Shown in pieces: positions 1 through 7,931 of a DNA stretch of 64,000 bases. The notes below the pieces were generated by a model, which saw only the letters and a program-made list of their open reading frames with translations, was not told the origin of the DNA and did not search any database. This DNA comes from Luteolibacter sp. Y139 (GTDB taxonomy: Bacteria; Verrucomicrobiota; Verrucomicrobiia; Verrucomicrobiales; Akkermansiaceae): positions 62,001-126,000 of the forward strand of contig NZ_JBBUKT010000002.1 in assembly GCF_038066715.1 (NCBI RefSeq), written 5' to 3'. The position numbers and the translations under genes were made by a program. Position 1 is the first letter of the stretch, and each line of letters opens with the position of its first letter.

Positions 1-1
1 G

Positions 2-886
2 GTGAACGACGGAAAGGCGGATTCGCCGGTTGCGACGGTCAACGTGAAGGTGAAAGACGCCAATCAGAAGCCGACGGCAACCTCGCGGAGCGTGGCCGTG
101 AATCAGAACACCACGGTGACGATTTCCGTATCGGGAACCGATGCGGACGGTGACAGCCTGACCTATGCGATGGCCGCGGCTCCCAAGTTTGGGACGATCG
201 TCGGCAACGGGGTGGATTTCCGCTACACGCCCAACACCGGCTTCAAGGGCAAGGACAAGTTCACCTTCGTGGCCAATGACGGGACCATCAATTCCGCGGT
301 CGCCACGGTTGAGATCAACGTCGTCAATCCCAACAACAAGGCTCCGTCCGCGCTCTCCCAAAATCTGGGCGCACCGGCCAAGAAGGCGGTGGCGATTTTC
401 CTCCAGGGCACCGATCCCGACAGTGATCCGCTGACCTTCCGGGTGGTCACTCCGCCTGCCAATGGCACGATCACGGGCAAGGGAGCGAACCTCAAGTTCA
501 AGCCTGTGGCCACGTTCTCCGGCACGGTCAGCTTCACGTATGTGGCCAATGACGGCAGCCTTGATTCGGCGCCGGCGACGGTGACCATCACGATTGCTCC
601 GCCAGCTCCGGCGGTGCGCAGCATTGCGGCCAAGTCGAAGGCAGCCGCCGTGGGAGAAGCGGGGCCGGTTCCGGGATTGGTCGTCAACAGCACGCCAACC
701 GGCGGGATGATACTCACGGTGACCGGCGTGCCGGGCCAGCGCTACGCGCTCGAGCACTCTGAGAATTTGACCGGCTGGTCGAACCTCCAGGAGGTGGATA
801 TTCCGGAGACGGGTGCGGTCGACCTGGAGATGACCGTGCCGCCCGGAGCGGTGCGTGTTTTCTTCCGCCTGCAGACACCGGATTGA
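2..886 (+). CDS. C-terminal part of a cadherin-like (tandem-95/Big_9 type) repeat surface protein, 5' truncated by window
   Basis: The frame is open to the window edge, so the first GTG is probably internal. Residues 1-19 look like the end of one repeat (NDGKADSPVATV). Two more repeats of about 85-95 residues follow, each with a D-x-D-G/S-D-x-L calcium-type turn (TDADGDSLTY, TDPDSDPLTF) and a F-x-[FY]-V-A-N-D-G end. These are hallmarks of bacterial cadherin-like/VCBS-type domains in large exported adhesins. Residues about 235-294 form a different module (YALEHSENL..W, ending FFRLQ) that recurs in other proteins of this window. The protein is presumably secreted; its ligand is unknown. No downstream partner is obvious. 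Confidence 0.8.
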   Translation: MNDGKADSPVATVNVKVKDANQKPTATSRSVAVNQNTTVTISVSGTDADGDSLTYAMAAAPKFGTIVGNGVDFRYTPNTGFKGKDKFTFVANDGTINSAVATVEINVVNPNNKAPSALSQNLGAPAKKAVAIFLQGTDPDSDPLTFRVVTPPANGTITGKGANLKFKPVATFSGTVSFTYVANDGSLDSAPATVTITIAPPAPAVRSIAAKSKAAAVGEAGPVPGLVVNSTPTGGMILTVTGVPGQRYALEHSENLTGWSNLQEVDIPETGAVDLEMTVPPGAVRVFFRLQTPD

Positions 887-931
887 TGCTTCGCCTTGGC
901 AGATACGGCTTTCATCGGCAGGATTGCATCG

Positions 932-1672
932 ATGAAAGCCGTGATTGTCCTCTCCCTGGTGCCGCTGGTCCTGACCGCAGGGCCGTTTGATGTTTCGCTG
1001 TTGCAAGTGCAGGCGGGGCGACCTCTGGGTGAGGATGTGCCGTTCGAAGTGAAGCCGATGGGCTATGAGCCCGGGGCGAAGCTATCATTCCTGGTGCGCG
1101 GGGAGAACCTGGTGGCGTTCAAGGACGACTCGGTGGAGATCAAGTCGTTCAAGCTCGGCGACGGCCGCGAGTGGTCGCGGACTCGCAGCGGGAAGGCGAA
1201 TTGGAAGCAGGAGAGCTTTTCCAAGGTGGGCGAGGACGGGAAGGTGGGGAGTTTCACGGTGGGGTTTCCCGGCGATCTGTTCGGATCGCTTGAGGGGGCG
1301 TCGCTTGATGGGACGATCACGGCGGTCACGGCTTCCAAGGCGGAGGAGAAGAAGATCGAGCTGACGGCCGGGGATAAGACCAAGAAGCCATTGGGACCAT
1401 TTGAGATCTCTGCTGCGGAGGGCGGGGGATTCTTGGGTGGTGGTGGCGATGGGACTTCCATCACGATCACGGGTGATCACAAGGCGGTGGTGGAGATCAC
1501 CGTCATGGATGGTGGGACGAAGCTCGATGGCAATGGCAGTTCCTCGATGAACGATGCGAAGACGTATCACTTCGACAAGGCGAAGGGCGAGAAGCTGGCG
1601 GTGACGGTGCGTTATTGGACGGACCTGAAGGAGGAGGCGGTGCCGTTCAAGATGGAGCCGGTGAAGAAGTAG
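932..1672 (+). CDS. Unknown exported protein, 246 aa
   Basis: I choose the ATG at 932 over an in-frame TTG at 896, because translation from it begins with a signal peptide (MKAVIVLSLVPLVLTAG). The mature part is hydrophilic and beta-rich by eye, with Lys-rich stretches and a short Gly run (GGGFLGGGGDG) near residue 165. No cysteines or known catalytic motif are seen. It starts 45 bases after the preceding repeat-protein gene and may be co-transcribed with it. I do not recognise the family. Confidence 0.65.
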   Translation: MKAVIVLSLVPLVLTAGPFDVSLLQVQAGRPLGEDVPFEVKPMGYEPGAKLSFLVRGENLVAFKDDSVEIKSFKLGDGREWSRTRSGKANWKQESFSKVGEDGKVGSFTVGFPGDLFGSLEGASLDGTITAVTASKAEEKKIELTAGDKTKKPLGPFEISAAEGGGFLGGGGDGTSITITGDHKAVVEITVMDGGTKLDGNGSSSMNDAKTYHFDKAKGEKLAVTVRYWTDLKEEAVPFKMEPVKK

Positions 1673-1740
1673 GGGCGGGTGGTTTGTGTCCCGTGGCGAT
1701 GGAATTGTTAGACGCCGCGGTGGTGCTTCAGGCGTGGCTG

Positions 1741-1839
1741 GAGTCCCTCCGGGATTCCTTTCGCGTTCCATGGGGTCCGGTGGTCTTTGCCGCTGCGCGG
1801 CTGTGACCACCGGCTACTCGCTTTGATCCCTCCGGGATC
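1741..1839. repeat. Intergenic cluster of short palindromes
   Basis: In the 207-base gap after the 246-aa gene there are nested inverted repeats. GAGTCCC/GGGATTC flank TCC at 1741-1757, CCGGTGGTC (1777-1785) pairs with GACCACCGG (1805-1813), and GATCCCTCCGGGATC is a perfect palindrome at 1825-1839. No open frame here looks like a gene. The style (small palindromes with a tcc loop) resembles dispersed non-coding repeats I associate with Verrucomicrobia and Planctomycetes genomes; copy number cannot be seen from one window. Confidence 0.5.
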
Positions 1840-1879
1840 GTGGGGCTGCGTTTAAAAGAGAGGGTGGCGCGAAGGCGGC

Positions 1880-2503
1880 TCAATTATTGATAGAGAAATC
1901 AATTTCGGTTCTCTGCTTTTCAAACCGAGTGAATGCTCCGATCCCGAAGGCCTTCACGTCATTTTCAGGAGCAGCTACCGACCATTTCTTCTCGCCTCCT
2001 TGGAAGACCGCAAAGGTGATCTGTCCGTCCTTTTTCGCGACACTCCAATTGTAGTCCACGCCCTTCTTGAGATCCATTGAATCGGTCTTCAGCTTGTCGT
2101 CAGCGACTTCGAGAACGATGATGTAACGGACGCTGCCCTCGATGGCAGGCTCGCCTACCTTCAGGGCGCCAGCGCGCTCCGAGATGGGAATCATGGCAAT
2201 TTTTCCGAGGTGAAGAACCGGAGCTCCTTCGATTTTCCCGTCGGGATTTTTCATTTCTCCCTTGATGCGGATTCTCGTCTGTTCCTTGGCAGCGGTAACG
2301 GTCACTTTATGCTCATCGAAGATGCCTTTGGTCTTCGGATCAATTTTGACGTTAGGGCGGTTATTGCTGTAAGGATAAATGCTCACATCCTTCGCCAGTA
2401 TTGGAGCGAGCTTTTCAGTCTTAGCTTCTTGGGCTGACGAAGGCAGGCACGACAGGAAAAGTGCCGCTACTGCTGTCAATCTGAGAAGGGATCCATTGAC
2501 CAT
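1880..2503 (-). CDS. Unknown exported protein, 207 aa
   Basis: The start MVNGSLLRLTAVAALFLSCLPSSAQ is a signal peptide with a cleavage-like SSAQ. The remainder is soluble, Lys-rich and free of cysteine, and reads as a beta-strand protein. No domain is recognised. It is isolated, with palindromic repeats on its downstream side and a 163-base gap upstream. The lower GC of its sequence compared with neighbours may reflect relaxed codon use or a different history. It is expected in the periplasm or outside the cell. Confidence 0.65.
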   Translation of the reverse strand: MVNGSLLRLTAVAALFLSCLPSSAQEAKTEKLAPILAKDVSIYPYSNNRPNVKIDPKTKGIFDEHKVTVTAAKEQTRIRIKGEMKNPDGKIEGAPVLHLGKIAMIPISERAGALKVGEPAIEGSVRYIIVLEVADDKLKTDSMDLKKGVDYNWSVAKKDGQITFAVFQGGEKKWSVAAPENDVKAFGIGAFTRFEKQRTEIDFSINN

Positions 2504-2666
2504 GGGATAACCTTATTTCCTACCTGCGAGCAGCGAAACTAAAATCCTGTCAGTAGCCAGCCTCCCGGACGTGGCTTCTCATTTCCCCGAGTGGAGAACG
2601 TACGGGCGGTCCAAGGTGGCTGGATCACCTATAAAGCTCCTAAAGTGCGACCACGTTAAAGACGTA

Positions 2667-4802
2667 TCAGCCGAGCGCTAGCTCCTCGCAGCCCTTGAGG
2701 TCGAGCTTGCCGGAGGCGAGGACGGGGATCTCTTGGACGGGGACGATGATCTTGGGGCACCAGAGGGATGGGAAGCCTGCGTCCATGAGCTTGTAGCGGA
2801 GGTCGATGCATTCCTGTTCCAAGGCCGGGCCGGCGATGGTGGAGAGGAGGACGATGGCTTCGCCCTTGGCTTCGTCGGGGATGCCGACGATGGCGATCTT
2901 GCGTTCGGCTTCGGCGTCGAGGCCGAGGGCCTTGTTGATCGCGGCTTCGACGGTCTCGTGCGGGACCATTTCGCCGGCGATCTTCGAGAAGCGGGAGATG
3001 CGGCCTTCGATGTAGAGGAAGCCATCATCATCGATGCGGCCGACGTCACCGGTGCGGAACCAGCCGTCCTTGGTGAGGACTTCTTCCGACTTTGTGACGT
3101 TGTTGAGATAGCCGTTGAAGATGTTGGCACCCTTCATCCAGATCACGCCTTGCTTGTCGGCGGGCTGGGGTTTTTCGGTGGCGGGATCGGTGAGGCGCAC
3201 CGCGATGCCGGGAAGGAGTTGTCCGACCGAGCCACGGCGATGTGAGGGCACGACGATGGCTTCACCGGATGGAGAAGGATCGGGCAGATTGACGTTGGTG
3301 GCAGGCGAAGTCTCGGTGAGGCCGTAGCCTTCCTGCGGTGCGATGCCGAAGCGCTCCTGGAACGATTGCGAGAGGTTCTCCGGCAGCTTCTCGGCACCGG
3401 TGACGACGAGTTGAAGGGAGCGGAGTTGTTCAGGCTCCACGCGCTTCATGTAGCCGCGGAGGAAGGTCGGCGTGGCGAGCAGGACATTGACGCCCTTCTG
3501 CGCGATGAGCTCGGCGAGGCGCTTCGTTTCGAGCGGATTCGGATAGGTCACGAGGTCGATGCCCTCGATGATGGGATACCACAGCGTGACGGTACAGCCG
3601 AAGGAGTGGAAGAGTGGCAGGCAGCCGAGGATGGCGGAGGATCCGGGGACGAGATCGAGGCGAGTGCCGAACTGGCAGACATTGCCCAGCACGTTGCGAT
3701 GGGTGAGCGGCACGCCCTTCGGTTCGCCGGAGGAGCCGGAGGTGAAGAGCAGGATGCACTCGTCATTGCCGCGCTTCTTGCCGATGCCGAACAGCGTCGC
3801 GATCACCGACGAGGGCAGGAGCTTTCCGAGGATGGTCCAGGTGACGACCTTCTTCTTCAGGGCGGGCAGGGCGCGCTCGATGAAGATCATGTCGCGGTTC
3901 GGCGGCCATGGGAACGAGGCGAGCTTTCTAACAAACGGGTCCGCGGTGATGTAGCGATCGAGCTTCGACTGGCGCATCGCCGAGCGGACGGCTTCGTGGC
4001 CGGCGGTGAAGTTGAAGTTCACCGGGGTCTTGCCGGCGAAGACCGCGGCGAGGTTGGCGATGAGGCCGGCCTTGCCCGGCGGCAGGATGATGCCGATGCG
4101 GGGATTGTCGGTGGACTCCTTGAGATACTTGGAGAAAACGAGGGCGGCGCCGAGGATGCGGTCGAAGCCGATCGAGGAATCATCCGAGCCGTCGTGGACC
4201 TTGTTGCGCGAGTGCTTCTTGAGGCCTTGGAGCAGGGCAATGCCGAGCGAGGACTTGAGCAGCGGGCGGCGGGAAAAGGATTCTTCCACCAGCTCCATCA
4301 AACTCTCGCGGTAGGTCGCGGGGCTGGCGGTGCCGGGGGCGAGCAGGGTGCCGATGCCGATCACGGCCTGCGGCATGGAGCTGGTGCGCTCGATCGACAG
4401 GGCGGCATCGCGCGGGTAGTCCACCATGACCGGCAGCACCGGCAGGCCGAACGAGCACAGGGCGCGCAGGGTCTTGCCGGGAATGGTGCAGGGGATGGCC
4501 TTGCGGGAGACGGCGCGGCCGGGGATGTAGATGATCACGCCGCCGTTTTCGAGCGCGCCGCGGAGTTCCTCGCCCATCGCGTGGGCATCGTCATCGTCCG
4601 CGAAGGCGGCGGCAGCGCCGGAGCGCTCCAGATTTGCCTGGGTGGTGGGGTCCAGCTTCGACTTTTCCTCGACCAGCCAGGTGATGCGGCGGCCGGCGAA
4701 AAGCTTCTCGATCTGTGGCAGCTCGTGGGTGCCGATGCGGCCGGGAACGACAAGGCATCCGGTGGGTGGAACCCGGTCGGCGTGAAGAATCTGGATGGAC
4801 AT
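2667..4802 (-). CDS. AMP-forming acyl-CoA/acyl-ACP synthetase with a degenerate acyltransferase-like N-terminus (Aas-like)
   Basis: 711 aa. Residues about 215-710 are an ANL-superfamily adenylating domain: phosphate-binding loop LLFTSGSSGEPKG (351-363), YGLTETSP (493-500), and GWFRTGDVG followed by DDDGFLYIEGR toward the hinge. It would activate a fatty acid with ATP to acyl-adenylate and transfer it to CoA or ACP. The first 200 residues resemble an LPLAT-type acyltransferase fold in outline (VLPVMVDYP near 122-130) but lack the catalytic H-x4-D, so acyl transfer from this domain is doubtful. The architecture recalls Aas (2-acyl-glycerophosphoethanolamine acyltransferase/acyl-ACP synthetase) without the transporter part. 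It stands alone. Confidence 0.8.
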   Translation of the reverse strand: MSIQILHADRVPPTGCLVVPGRIGTHELPQIEKLFAGRRITWLVEEKSKLDPTTQANLERSGAAAAFADDDDAHAMGEELRGALENGGVIIYIPGRAVSRKAIPCTIPGKTLRALCSFGLPVLPVMVDYPRDAALSIERTSSMPQAVIGIGTLLAPGTASPATYRESLMELVEESFSRRPLLKSSLGIALLQGLKKHSRNKVHDGSDDSSIGFDRILGAALVFSKYLKESTDNPRIGIILPPGKAGLIANLAAVFAGKTPVNFNFTAGHEAVRSAMRQSKLDRYITADPFVRKLASFPWPPNRDMIFIERALPALKKKVVTWTILGKLLPSSVIATLFGIGKKRGNDECILLFTSGSSGEPKGVPLTHRNVLGNVCQFGTRLDLVPGSSAILGCLPLFHSFGCTVTLWYPIIEGIDLVTYPNPLETKRLAELIAQKGVNVLLATPTFLRGYMKRVEPEQLRSLQLVVTGAEKLPENLSQSFQERFGIAPQEGYGLTETSPATNVNLPDPSPSGEAIVVPSHRRGSVGQLLPGIAVRLTDPATEKPQPADKQGVIWMKGANIFNGYLNNVTKSEEVLTKDGWFRTGDVGRIDDDGFLYIEGRISRFSKIAGEMVPHETVEAAINKALGLDAEAERKIAIVGIPDEAKGEAIVLLSTIAGPALEQECIDLRYKLMDAGFPSLWCPKIIVPVQEIPVLASGKLDLKGCEELALG

Positions 4803-4949
4803 GGGCGCTGGAAAGACGTGGCGGAATCGCTCGCGGCGTATTGAAGCGCATCAGCCGGGGCAGGCACGGATTTTTTGCGCGCTCCGGTGAATCCGTTGTC
4901 GTCCGGCGTGTCTTTTCGGGCGTTCTCCTTCGGGTTGGTTGGGGATTTC

Positions 4950-5009
4950 AACCGCAGATGGACGCGAATGAGGGGATTTGACCGCGGATTTCGCGGATGG
5001 CGCGGATGA
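4950..5009. repeat. Dispersed-type CCGCAGATGGACGCG / CCGCGGATTTCGCGGATG repeat in a gene-free gap
   Basis: The 367-base gap between the synthetase and msrA contains no convincing gene. It holds the string ACCGCAGATGGACGCGAATG followed by ACCGCGGATTTCGCGGATGG. This kind of CGCAGATGGACGC iteration is common as a dispersed intergenic element in several phyla. It is followed by an A/G-rich stretch leading into the msrA terminator. No other structure was noticed in the gap. Confidence 0.45.
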
Positions 5010-5046
5010 AAGGCGAAGAAGATCGGGACCGGGATAGATGGGATAT

Positions 5047-5085
5047 GAAAAAGAAGAAGCAGCCGGACCCTGAGATCCGGCTGCT
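5047..5085 (-). terminator. Rho-independent terminator downstream of msrA
   Basis: AGCAGCCGGA (5058-5067) pairs with TCCGGCTGCT (5076-5085) across an 8-base loop. On the minus strand the stem is followed by a pyrimidine tract TTCTTCTTTTTC (5057-5046). It lies about 77 bases after the msrA stop. Confidence 0.75.
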
Positions 5086-5161
5086 ATCTGTGATCACTGT
5101 CTGTCTGCGGCTGCGCGGCCGTCCCGGGGGCAACTGAAAAGCTGGCCGGGGCGGGCCCCTT

Positions 5162-5794
5162 TTAGTGATTCAGCTTCAGCTTTTCGAGCTTGGGCGAGAT
5201 CACCATGCGGCAGTAGCCGTTCTTGTTCTTGTTCTGGAAGTAGTAGTCCTGGTGGTAATTCTCGGCAGGGTAGAATTCACCGGCCTTGGTGATCTCGGTC
5301 ACGATGGGGGACTTGAATTCCGACTGGGCCTCTTTCTTCGACTTTTCGGCGACGGCCTTTTGGGCGTCGGTGTGGTAGAAGATGGCGGAACGGTATTGGG
5401 GGCCTTCGTCGGCACCCTGCTTGTTCAGGGTGGTGGGGTCGTGGAGGTGCCAGAACCACTCGAGGAGCTTCTCCGTGGAGAGTTTCTTGGGGTCGTAGAC
5501 GACCTGGACCACTTCGGCGTGGCCGGTGGAGCCGGTGCAGACCTGCTCGTAGGTCGGCTTGGCGACGGTGCCGCCCATGTAGCCGGAGACGGCGGCTTCC
5601 ACGCCCGGGATCTGGCGGTAGACGGCCTCGACGCACCAGAAGCAGCCGGCACCGAGGGTGATGACTTCGGAACCTTCGGGGACCTTCGGGAGGGGGGCGG
5701 GCTTTTTGGCTTCTTCGGGCATGGCGTCTTTCGGTTCGCAGGAGGCAATGATGGGGAGGGAAAGCAGGAGCGCGAGCAAGTTGCGGCGGTTCAT
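5162..5794 (-). CDS. msrA: Peptide-methionine (S)-S-oxide reductase MsrA, lipoprotein form
   Basis: Reduces methionine-S-sulfoxide in proteins, repairing oxidative damage. The catalytic GCFWC is at residues 50-54 from the chosen ATG, and the later conserved run GPQYRSAIFY and YHQDYY are typical of MsrA. The start at 5794 (MNRRNLL) gives a signal peptide with lipobox IASC (Cys19), so the enzyme is predicted to be a periplasmic or membrane-anchored lipoprotein; an in-frame ATG at 5821 would only add nine residues. No MsrB is fused or adjacent. It has its own terminator and is transcribed away from the secretion operon. Confidence 0.93.
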   Translation of the reverse strand: MNRRNLLALLLSLPIIASCEPKDAMPEEAKKPAPLPKVPEGSEVITLGAGCFWCVEAVYRQIPGVEAAVSGYMGGTVAKPTYEQVCTGSTGHAEVVQVVYDPKKLSTEKLLEWFWHLHDPTTLNKQGADEGPQYRSAIFYHTDAQKAVAEKSKKEAQSEFKSPIVTEITKAGEFYPAENYHQDYYFQNKNKNGYCRMVISPKLEKLKLNH

Positions 5795-5983
5795 GGCGTT
5801 GTGAGCCGCTTCCCGCGGCAATATTCCGCACCCTAGGCGTGCTCCGCGGGAGGTAAAGTGAGGATTCCGGCGGATCTGCGGACGGCGATATGCTCGGGGA
5901 ATGCAGAATTCTCCGACAACTTTTGGATCGCGCGGTGTTTTCCGAGTCGTAAGGGTTCGCCCAGCAACCCAAGTGAATCACTC

Positions 5984-6421
5984 ATGAAATACCAAAACGT
6001 TATCCGCCGACGGGCGGCCGCCGGTTTCACCCTCCTGGAAATGGTTATCGTGCTCGGGATCATCGCCGTTCTGCTCGGCGGTTCGATCGCCCTGATCGGT
6101 GGCGTGGGTGAGAGCGCCAAGGTGCAGCGGGTGGAGCAGGATTTCCTGGCCATCGGCAATGCCCTGAAGTCGTACAAGATCAACGCCGGCACGTATCCGA
6201 GCACCTCCCAGGGCCTGAAGGCGCTGGTAGAGAAGCCGGGTGGCCAGCCCGCGCCGCGCCGCTGGGTGCAGGTCATGAAGAAGCTGCCGACCGATCCATG
6301 GCAGCACGAGTACGGCTACATTTTCCCGGGCCGCAAGGACCCGAGCGAACCCGAGATCATCTCCAAGGGCAAAGACGGGGTTGAAGGCGGGGACCAGGAT
6401 TTCAGCAGCCAGGACGAATAA
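5984..6421 (+). CDS. gspG: Type II secretion major pseudopilin GspG (copy 1)
   Basis: 145 aa from the ATG at 5984. It has a short basic leader then G|FTLLEMVIVLGIIAVLLGG, the prepilin peptidase site with the essential Glu5 and the hydrophobic N-terminal helix. The C-terminal half has the GspG pattern PTDPWQHEYGYIFPG and an acidic loop (KDGVEGGDQDFSS) where calcium binds in the family. It polymerises into the periplasmic pseudopilus that drives substrates through the secretin. It is the first gene of the operon; a second copy follows 44 bases later with about 77% identity (112 of 145 residues counted by eye). Confidence 0.93.
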   Translation: MKYQNVIRRRAAAGFTLLEMVIVLGIIAVLLGGSIALIGGVGESAKVQRVEQDFLAIGNALKSYKINAGTYPSTSQGLKALVEKPGGQPAPRRWVQVMKKLPTDPWQHEYGYIFPGRKDPSEPEIISKGKDGVEGGDQDFSSQDE

Positions 6422-6465
6422 ACCAGCGGCCCGTCCAAGCCAAGCGGTCCGCGTAAGACTTCATC

Positions 6466-6903
6466 ATGAAATACAAGAATGTCATTCGCGGCCGCGTCGC
6501 CGCCGGTTTTACACTGCTTGAGATGGTGATCGTGCTCGGGATCATTGCGGTCCTGCTCGGTGGCTCGATCGCCCTGATCACGGGAATCCCCGACGTGGCG
6601 AAGACGCAACGCGTGGAGGCGGATTTCCGAGCCCTCAGCAGCGCGCTGAAGGCCTACAAGATGAGCGCCGGAAACTACCCGACCACGACCCAGGGCCTCG
6701 CGGCGCTGGTGGCCAAGCCGGGTGCTCCGCCGCCGCCGACGCGCTGGACGCAGGTCATGAAGAAGGTGCCGACCGACCCATGGGGTCACGAGTACGGCTA
6801 CATTTTCCCGGGCCGCAAGGACCCGAGCGAATTCGAAATCATTTCAAAGGGGAAAGACGGAACCGAAGGTGGAGAACAGGATTTCAGCAGCCAGGACGCT
6901 TAA
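6466..6903 (+). CDS. gspG: Type II secretion major pseudopilin GspG (copy 2)
   Basis: 145 aa, same length as copy 1 and alignable without gaps. Cleavage site AAG|FTLLEMVIVLGII, PTDPWGHEYGYIFPG and the acidic C-terminal loop are retained. Differences cluster in residues 38-100, the surface-exposed middle of the subunit, which suggests a functionally diverged pilus subunit rather than a fresh copy. The 3' end overlaps the GTG start of the next pseudopilin gene by 35 bases. Confidence 0.92.
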   Translation: MKYKNVIRGRVAAGFTLLEMVIVLGIIAVLLGGSIALITGIPDVAKTQRVEADFRALSSALKAYKMSAGNYPTTTQGLAALVAKPGAPPPPTRWTQVMKKVPTDPWGHEYGYIFPGRKDPSEFEIISKGKDGTEGGEQDFSSQDA

Positions 6904-7474
6904 GCGGTCCCAAGCAGGATTCACCTTGCTGGAGATCGTGGTGGTCCTCGTGATCGTCGCGATCGTCATCGGAGGTGCATTCGGCCTGATGGTCGCATCC
7001 AATGACGAGCGGGCGCTGAACCGTGACTCGACGGAAATCGAGGTCATGGCAAAGCGGGCACGGGCGATCTCGTCCCTCCAGCAGAAGCCGTATGTCCTGG
7101 AATTCAACGAGCAGACCGTGACGCTGATGCCTCTGGCGGAAGCCCTGATCGATCCCCGGGATCGTGAAGAGGCGGCAGCCGCGCAAGAGGCCCGGGAGGC
7201 CAAGGCGGCCGCGGGAGGTGAATCGGCGAGCAAGGGATTCGCGGCGATGCATGCCAGCTACACCGTGGACCCGGACATCCGGATCTTCATCCGCCGCTGG
7301 GCGAGCGATACCTGGCTGCCGGTGAACGCGAAGAACCGGCACCTGTGGCGCTTCGATCCCCAAGGCTTCTGCGAACCCGTCGGGGTCCGCCTGGAATTCG
7401 GCCGCAGCTGGATTGAAAACGAGTTTCATCCCCTGACCGGAGGCATCCGGGATACGGCCAAGGAAATCTACTGA
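6869..7474 (+). CDS. gspH: GspH-like minor pseudopilin
   Basis: 201 aa. A basic leader ends KRSQAG|FTLLEIVVVLVIVAIVIGG, a prepilin cleavage site and N-terminal helix. The globular part has no strong family motif; the order after GspG and before GspI-type genes points to GspH. The GTG start at 6869 lies inside the preceding gspG copy (35-base overlap); an alternative start after the overlap would remove the leader, so I keep GTG 6869. Residues 100-120 are a charged Ala/Glu-rich stretch, probably a flexible loop. Confidence 0.75.
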   Translation: MENRISAARTLKRSQAGFTLLEIVVVLVIVAIVIGGAFGLMVASNDERALNRDSTEIEVMAKRARAISSLQQKPYVLEFNEQTVTLMPLAEALIDPRDREEAAAAQEAREAKAAAGGESASKGFAAMHASYTVDPDIRIFIRRWASDTWLPVNAKNRHLWRFDPQGFCEPVGVRLEFGRSWIENEFHPLTGGIRDTAKEIY

Positions 7475-7493
7475 CCGATCCGATCTCACTCTC

Positions 7494-7931
7494 ATGAAGT
7501 CCCCGCAACGCCGCAACCGGCACCAGCGCCGCCACGCCGCTGGCTTCCTGCTCATGGAAGTCATCCTGGCGATCGGCGTGTTCGCCATCGCGGTGACCGG
7601 CTTCACGCTGGCACTCAGCCGCACCGCCGACCTGGCGGAACAAGGGCGGCGCGAACTGACCATCACCCGGCTGCTGCAAAGCTCGCTGGCGGAAGCGATG
7701 TCCTATCCGGTGCTGGAAGAGGGCAAGACCTCGGTGGCGGTGGACGAGATGAAGGAGGCGGGGATGGAGATCGAGACGATCGTGGAACTGCTGCCGGAAA
7801 TGGAGAACGAGGACGGCCAGCTTTTGCAGGAGATGTATCGCATCGAGGTGGCGGCCCACTGGGTGGAGAACGGGGTGCCGCAGGAACAAACGGCCGAAAC
7901 CTGGCGGTACTCGCGCCTTTACCAGCCATGA
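7494..7931 (+). CDS. gspI: GspI-like minor pseudopilin
   Basis: 145 aa. Long basic leader then AAG|FLLMEVILAIGVFAIAV, a prepilin-type signal with Glu5. Followed by TGFTLALSRTADLAEQ, as in GspI/PilV-like subunits. It would cap the pseudopilus tip with GspJ, GspK and GspH. Its last four bases (ATGA) overlap the start of the next gene, indicating translational coupling. Confidence 0.78.
   Translation: MKSPQRRNRHQRRHAAGFLLMEVILAIGVFAIAVTGFTLALSRTADLAEQGRRELTITRLLQSSLAEAMSYPVLEEGKTSVAVDEMKEAGMEIETIVELLPEMENEDGQLLQEMYRIEVAAHWVENGVPQEQTAETWRYSRLYQP

Noticed and set aside
2504..2666. Possible tRNA or small RNA upstream of the 207-aa gene
   Set aside because: No cloverleaf, no terminator and no recognisable conserved RNA motif.
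3366..4844. Long plus-strand open frame opposite the acyl synthetase gene
   Set aside because: Product is low-complexity Ala/Gly/Glu/Arg; it mirrors a conserved gene and arises from high GC. Same reasoning for 15326-17035, 20293-21369, 44590-46008, 49355-50755 and 52093-53247.
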